From positions 1 to 24,938 of the forward strand of contig CANROL010000002.1 in NCBI GenBank assembly GCA_947632255.1: a DNA stretch of 24,938 nt. Direction: 5' to 3'. This DNA is from an uncultured Bacilli bacterium. Its GTDB lineage: Bacteria; Bacillota_I; Bacilli_A; RF39; UBA660. The notes beneath the pieces are model-generated. The model saw only the letters and a program-made list of their open reading frames with translations, was not told where the DNA came from and did not search any database. Numbering within the stretch: position 1 is the stretch's first letter; each line of letters begins with the position of its first letter. Below are positions 22,002 through 24,938 of the stretch, piece by piece. The position numbers were made by a program, and so were the translations under genes.

Positions 22002-22454
22002 CTAAGAGTCTAACTCTGTATGTGGACAAGTTGTTTCATCATAATATAAGAAACATTTTAAACAAGCTGTCATTGAATTTTGATCTTCATCGTTACTTGT
22101 TACTTTTGTTAAAACAAACTGAACAATTCCTGATACTAGAAAAATAACAGCCGTAATAATAAATTTTTTAAATAATTTATTTCTAGCTTTCATAATGTCG
22201 TCAGCATTTCCACTCATTATAGCTTTAACAATATCGACGATTGAGAAAATAATTAAAACAAGGGGTGCGCCAACAATTAAAATAGTATAAGCCATAGTCG
22301 TAAGTTGAGGAACAGGTTTTGGTATTTTACTCGCACTACCACAAGAAACGTACTCTAGTTTCGTTGCTAAATTTGTTAAATCATGGTTCGTAAAAACGAT
22401 TATACCTAATATAATAAAATATATAATAAAAATTATTTTATATGACTTTTTCAC
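22002..22454 (-). CDS. Three-helix membrane protein, pilin-like topology
   Basis: I do not recognise the function. The protein has about 150 residues with three hydrophobic segments: IIFIIYFIILGIIVF near the N-terminus, MAYTILIVGAPLVLIIFSIVDIV in the middle, and FIITAVIFLVSGIVQFVL. A basic KARNKLFKKF loop lies between the last two. That layout resembles VirB2/TrbC-type pilins, but no secretion or conjugation genes are nearby. A short extracytoplasmic loop (SCGSASKIPKPVPQL) and a C-terminal tail with three cysteines (CLKCFLYYDETTC) could form disulfides. The ATG at 22472 lies only 5 bp from the -10 box, so the GTG at 22454 behind GTAGGTGATT is the better start. Confidence 0.7.
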   Translation of the reverse strand: MKKSYKIIFIIYFIILGIIVFTNHDLTNLATKLEYVSCGSASKIPKPVPQLTTMAYTILIVGAPLVLIIFSIVDIVKAIMSGNADDIMKARNKLFKKFIITAVIFLVSGIVQFVLTKVTSNDEDQNSMTACLKCFLYYDETTCPHTELDS

Positions 22455-22476
22455 TAAATCACCTACAATCATCCTT

Positions 22477-22485
22477 ATTATATCA
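22477..22485 (-). promoter_or_regulatory. Extended -10 promoter of the pilin-like gene
   Basis: The minus strand reads TATGATATAAT, with TG one base before TATAAT (22477-22482), identical to the ruvA -10 region. Transcription would begin near 22470, inside the longer reading frame, which supports the GTG start at 22454. Confidence 0.6.
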
Positions 22486-22523
22486 TAATTATTATTTTTT
22501 TTTAATATATTTAAACAGAAAGG

Positions 22524-22835
22524 ATGATTTTTATAAATAATAATTACACTAATATTCCAATGTACAATAATCAGTCAAATGAACAATCTTATATTGAAAA
22601 TATCCTTCGTCTAAATCGTGGTAAACAAGTAGAAGTTTATATGTCATTTGCTGACTCTTTGGATTGGAAAGATCGTGTCTTTAAAGGCATAATTGAACAA
22701 TCAGGTAAAGATCATATTATTTTAAGTGATCCTAATACTGGTAATTGGTATTTATTACTACTAATTTATGTTGATTATATTAAATTCGATGAAAATATTA
22801 ACACAAGTGAAACATTTTATCCAAACAACCAATAG
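22524..22835 (+). CDS. gerQ: Spore coat protein GerQ
   Basis: GerQ is a coat protein of Bacillus spores, crosslinked by transglutaminase and needed for localisation of the cortex lytic enzyme CwlJ. The core QSYIENILRLNRGKQVEVYMSF...WKDRVFKGIIEQSGKDHIILSDP...WYLLLLIYVDYIKFDE (residues 21-92) closely follows Bacillus GerQ. Its N-terminal extension is short and Asn-rich rather than Gln/Tyr-rich, so it is smaller (103 residues). The start is uncertain: the ATG at 22524 directly abuts the AGAAAGG ribosome site, an ATA nine bases later is better spaced, and the ATG at codon 13 lacks a site. It is divergent from the pilin-like gene and upstream of the lemA-like gene. Confidence 0.88.
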   Translation: MIFINNNYTNIPMYNNQSNEQSYIENILRLNRGKQVEVYMSFADSLDWKDRVFKGIIEQSGKDHIILSDPNTGNWYLLLLIYVDYIKFDENINTSETFYPNNQ

Positions 22836-22836
22836 A

Positions 22837-22865
22837 TTGTAAAAAGAAATAATCTTTGTTATAAT
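22837..22865 (+). promoter_or_regulatory. SigmaA promoter of the lemA-like gene
   Basis: TTGTAA (22837-22842) and TATAAT (22860-22865) are separated by 17 bp, between gerQ and the lemA-like start. This gives the downstream gene vegetative expression independent of gerQ. Confidence 0.75.
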
Positions 22866-22882
22866 TAACATTAGGTGATTGT

Positions 22883-23428
22883 ATGGTAGTAGTATATATT
22901 TTATTTGCAGCTTTCATCATTATCGGTGTCATAACTGTTTTTGTAGTTATTACTTTGGATAATTTTAAAGGATATATCATTAGAATTAATGAAGCGGAAG
23001 CTAATATCGAATCAACTTTAAATAAACGATTTGATTTACTTAATAAATCTATTGATATTATTCGTAATATTACGGAAAAAGAAGGCGATATTTTAGATAC
23101 CATCGTTAATATAAGATCACAAAAATTAGATAATTTTGAATTAGATAAACAGCTTTACAAAGCTATTGAACAATTTCACGAATATGCGACAGAAAGCGCT
23201 GTTGTTAAAGGAAATGATGAATACAATAAAATCGAAATTAATTTGATTGAATCAGAAGCTGAAATTATTGCTCTAAAAAAATATTACAATGATATTGTTA
23301 TTGAATATAATTCTATCGTAACTAAATTCCCTTCGCTAATCGTTGCTAAGATTAAAAAATACCATACTAAGCAAGAATTTGAATTTGAAGATCACTCAGA
23401 ATTAATTAATAGTTTAAAAGAAAAATAG
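22883..23428 (+). CDS. LemA-family membrane protein
   Basis: The 181-residue protein has one N-terminal membrane helix (residues 2-25) followed by a helical bundle. LemA features are the region just after the membrane (INEAEANIESTLNKRFDLLNKSIDII) and the signature Y(N)xxxxxYNSIVTKFPSLIVAKI at about 145-168. LemA proteins are anchored helical proteins of unknown function. A good AGGTGATT site precedes the ATG at 22883, and the gene has its own promoter. It converges on divIC, sharing a terminator. Confidence 0.88.
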   Translation: MVVVYILFAAFIIIGVITVFVVITLDNFKGYIIRINEAEANIESTLNKRFDLLNKSIDIIRNITEKEGDILDTIVNIRSQKLDNFELDKQLYKAIEQFHEYATESAVVKGNDEYNKIEINLIESEAEIIALKKYYNDIVIEYNSIVTKFPSLIVAKIKKYHTKQEFEFEDHSELINSLKEK

Positions 23429-23450
23429 TTTTGCACAACTATTTTTTTCT
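23422..23450. terminator. Terminator between lemA-like gene and divIC
   Basis: AAATAGTT-TTGCAC-AACTATTTTTTT follows the lemA-like stop and also lies at the 3' end of divIC on the other strand. The T-run is stronger for the plus strand. Confidence 0.75.
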
Positions 23451-23873
23451 ATTTATTAGACTTCTAATAAAAATATAAATAAATATTAAACCTACACCAA
23501 TACTACAAATAAAAATAATGTGTGTATTTTCTTCTTTAACTTGTTGTTCCTTTTTTTCTATTTTTTCTTGGTTTTTTTCCATTTTGATAATTAATTCGCC
23601 ATCTTTAGAATAGGAATAATTTTCTCTAGCAAATTTAGCTAAATATTCTGGATCATGTAACTTAACTATCTCATTTTTTAAATACTCTGATTCTTCTTGT
23701 AGCTTAATATATTCTTCTTCTTTTTGTTTTTCTTCATTATTTAATTTATATAATGTAACTGTATTAGATATTAGTGATACAACAACAAAAATAATAAGGC
23801 CAAAACAAATTGGACGAACAAAAAACAACCTACGACGAGCTTGAATTGATATTTTCTTTTTTTTCTTTGCCAT
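23439..23873 (-). CDS. divIC: DivIC/FtsB-type septum formation protein
   Basis: DivIC stabilises the FtsL-DivIB complex in the division septum. The 144-residue protein has a basic cytoplasmic head (MAKKKKKISIQARRRLFF), a membrane helix (PICFGLIIFVVVSLISNTVTLY), a coiled coil (NNEEKQKEEEYIKLQEESEYLKNEIVKL) and the family motif DPEYLAKFARENYSYSKDGE. Unusually, a second hydrophobic segment (HIIFICSIGVGLIFIYIFI) and a basic tail follow at the C-terminus, where ordinary DivIC ends. The upstream in-frame ATGs lack ribosome sites, while AGGTGATAAG precedes the ATG at 23873. It follows yabQ, as in Bacillus. Confidence 0.9.
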   Translation of the reverse strand: MAKKKKKISIQARRRLFFVRPICFGLIIFVVVSLISNTVTLYKLNNEEKQKEEEYIKLQEESEYLKNEIVKLHDPEYLAKFARENYSYSKDGELIIKMEKNQEKIEKKEQQVKEENTHIIFICSIGVGLIFIYIFIRSLINRKK

Positions 23874-23898
23874 CTTATCACCTAATATCATTCTAACA

Positions 23899-24171
23899 TT
23901 ATTTCTTTTTATTTGCAATTAAGTTACAGCCATAACAAGTAGCAATAATGACAATAAAAGAATAAATGTGTAAAATGCCATTACAGACAATTTCGATACC
24001 AATAAAATAAACAAGTGATAAAAAAAGAAATAAAGTAAAAGTATTAATAATACGATAAAAAATATTTTGGCAAGTTATATAATGCCTACATAAAAATAGT
24101 AAATAATAGAAAAACAAGCCATAAAGATAAGAAAAAAGAAGAATACTGATTTGGGTTTTAAAAGTTATCAT
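23899..24171 (-). CDS. yabQ: Sporulation membrane protein YabQ
   Basis: The 90-residue protein has three hydrophobic segments and starts with TFKTQISILLFSYLYGLFFYYL, resembling the opening of YabQ family proteins. In Bacillus YabQ is needed for spore cortex formation and sits in the forespore outer membrane. Sequence similarity is low on its own, but the position is decisive: it overlaps yabP by 4 nt (ATGA) and is followed by divIC, the conserved yabP-yabQ-divIC order. It is shorter than the Bacillus protein. Confidence 0.82.
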   Translation of the reverse strand: MITFKTQISILLFSYLYGLFFYYLLFLCRHYITCQNIFYRIINTFTLFLFLSLVYFIGIEIVCNGILHIYSFIVIIATCYGCNLIANKKK

Positions 24172-24449
24172 TTAAATAACTTGCTAATAAAACTTTCTTC
24201 TTTATTTTTTGATCCATTTTCTGAATAATTTAAACTACTAACTTGTCCTTTGATTGATACATTTCCTTGATATGTATCTAATTTAACTATTTCTAAATCT
24301 GAACCTTTAATACTTAAATAACCCTTTGTTGTTTCAAGTAAAAATTCATTACTATCAAAATTATCTATTTTTTTGACACCTGTAACAACTAAATTTTTTC
24401 TTTCAGTTAAAGTAATATTATGATTAAAAGCTGCCATTTCTTTTTCCAT
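24168..24449 (-). CDS. yabP: Sporulation protein YabP
   Basis: The 93-residue protein matches YabP/YqfC-family beta-rich proteins: HNITLTERKNLVVTGVKKIDNFDSNEFLLETTKGYLSIKGSDL, then LDTYQGNVSIKGQVSSLNY. In Bacillus YabP acts with YabQ in spore cortex assembly under mother-cell control. A TAGGTGATT site precedes the ATG at 24449, and its stop overlaps the yabQ start. A TATAAT lies about 30 bp upstream after the spoVG terminator, so it may have its own promoter; I cannot tell whether a sporulation sigma factor is used. Confidence 0.9.
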   Translation of the reverse strand: MEKEMAAFNHNITLTERKNLVVTGVKKIDNFDSNEFLLETTKGYLSIKGSDLEIVKLDTYQGNVSIKGQVSSLNYSENGSKNKEESFISKLFK

Positions 24450-24493
24450 ATATAATCACCTAGTAATATATATGCTTTAAAACATTATTATAT

Positions 24494-24520
24494 TAAAAAA
24501 ACCACTATTAGTGGTTTTTA
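24494..24520. terminator. Terminator of spoVG
   Basis: AAAAACCACTA-T-TAGTGGTTTTT is a near-perfect hairpin directly after the spoVG stop, with T-runs on both strands. Confidence 0.9.
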
Positions 24521-24784
24521 TTATTCTGTTTCAGTTTTGTTATATTCTTCAAAAATTGCATCTTCAAACATTTTTCTAGTTTCGGCATTAATTGGATGAG
24601 CTACATCTTGATACTCACCATCATTTTTTCTACGACTAGGCATAGCTATAAATAAACCATCATTACCTTCAATAATTCTAATGTCGCGAATTACAAAGCA
24701 ATCATCGATTAATACTGAAGCGATTCCTTTCATTTTAGATTCTTCTTTGTCATATTTTTTGACATTAACAGATGTAATTTGCAT
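24521..24784 (-). CDS. spoVG: Nucleic-acid-binding regulator SpoVG
   Basis: SpoVG is a small DNA/RNA-binding protein that affects sporulation and septation in Bacillus and virulence genes in other Firmicutes. The 87-residue protein carries the full family pattern: MQITSVNVKKY, KGIASVLIDDCFVIRDIRIIEGNDGLFIAMPSRR and YQDVAHPINAETRKMFEDAI. The ATG at 24784 follows a GGGAG site. It is transcribed alone from a vegetative-type promoter and ends at a strong hairpin, just upstream of yabP. Confidence 0.96.
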   Translation of the reverse strand: MQITSVNVKKYDKEESKMKGIASVLIDDCFVIRDIRIIEGNDGLFIAMPSRRKNDGEYQDVAHPINAETRKMFEDAIFEEYNKTETE

Positions 24785-24820
24785 ATCAGCACACTCCCTT
24801 CATGTAGTATATACACCTTA

Positions 24821-24849
24821 AGTATATAATATTTAAATTAGTTTTGCAA
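24821..24849 (-). promoter_or_regulatory. SigmaA-type promoter of spoVG
   Basis: On the minus strand, TTGCAA (24844-24849) and TATACT (24821-24826) are 17 bp apart. No sigmaH-type -35/-10 was recognised, unlike Bacillus spoVG. The bases just downstream contain ACTTAAGG, one half of the palindrome seen at 19031-19055; this may be chance. Confidence 0.6.
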
Positions 24850-24938
24850 GTATATTAATAATTTTTTAACTGTTTTCGTTAATTTTCATTTGAAATTCCG
24901 TTTTTAATAAAAAAACGGAAATAAGTCTGATTAAGAGT

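Noticed and set aside
24813..24826. ACTTAAGG half-site near the spoVG promoter as part of the same regulon as the palindromes
   Set aside because: Only one 8-bp half is present; in AT-rich DNA this can arise by chance.
24892..24916. Stem CCGTTTTT/AAAAACGG upstream of spoVG as a terminator
   Set aside because: It is probably the terminator of a gene beyond the window, but the T-run lies within the stem rather than after it and the gene is not visible.
1..24938. Template repeat or reverse transcriptase of a DGR inside the window
   Set aside because: No protein here has reverse transcriptase motifs, and the edge sequences ACTGGACGATGTC and TTCGCCCAGT were seen only in the two domain copies.
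1..24938. UGA read as tryptophan, as in mycoplasmas
   Set aside because: Several genes end at UGA with normal lengths and terminators directly after, and tryptophans are encoded by UGG.
1..24938. tRNA, rRNA or CRISPR arrays
   Set aside because: No cloverleaf-like sequence with conserved arms, no rRNA segments and no regularly spaced short repeats were seen; the spaces between genes are mostly too small.

Overview
The window is AT-rich, Gram-positive-type chromosomal DNA. UGA is used as a normal stop codon (for example at the end of yabP), so the genetic code is standard. Strong AGGAGG-like ribosome sites, a CIRCE/HrcA operator, sporulation genes (spoVG, yabP, yabQ, gerQ) and an infC gene with a non-AUG start point to a spore-forming or recently spore-forming low-GC Firmicute. 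The ClpB without an N domain and the compact gene order suggest the Bacilli/Erysipelotrichia side near the Mollicutes, probably an uncultivated gut lineage; that placement is inference. Almost every gene lies on the minus strand. Exceptions are clpP, gerQ and a lemA-like gene.

Layout (low to high coordinate; transcription mostly runs right to left). 1-77: one copy of a 77-bp repeat. 105-6316: tRNA modification (miaA, queA), an esterase, phosphatidylethanolamine synthesis (psd, pssA), Holliday-junction helicase genes (ruvB, ruvA) and a small membrane protein. 6409-9458: HrcA-controlled clpB without an N domain, and a Fic protein. 9539-11037: the infC-rpmI-rplT translation operon, with an AUC start for infC, a structured leader and an L20 that carries an extra C-terminal SAP/Rho-N-like module. 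11049-12638: a complete IS4-type insertion sequence with 12-bp terminal repeats and an 8-bp target duplication, sitting just upstream of the infC promoter. 12654-16297: a PrsW-like membrane protease with a zinc ribbon, gap, and a TGS-domain nucleoside kinase. 16410-16976: clpP on the plus strand. 17017-19014: a secreted protein with two tandem lectin-like domains. 19033-19212: an inverted copy of the 77-bp repeat and several CTTAAG palindromes. 19287-21855: greA and two U32-family tRNA-hydroxylation proteins (trhP2, trhP1), a cluster also known from Bacillus. 22002-24784: a pilin-like membrane protein, gerQ, lemA-like, and a spoVG-yabP-yabQ-divIC group.

The most unusual object is the secreted protein at 17017-19014. 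The last ~115 bp of its second lectin-like domain is about 64% GC by hand count, in an otherwise very AT-rich region. It is almost entirely built of codons ending in C, as expected if an AAC-rich template had been copied into it with random substitution at adenines. That is the signature of a diversity-generating retroelement (DGR) variable region. No reverse transcriptase or template repeat lies in this window, so if this reading is right the locus is a remote DGR target. The gene is preceded by a palindrome-containing repeat that recurs, inverted, 19 kb away.
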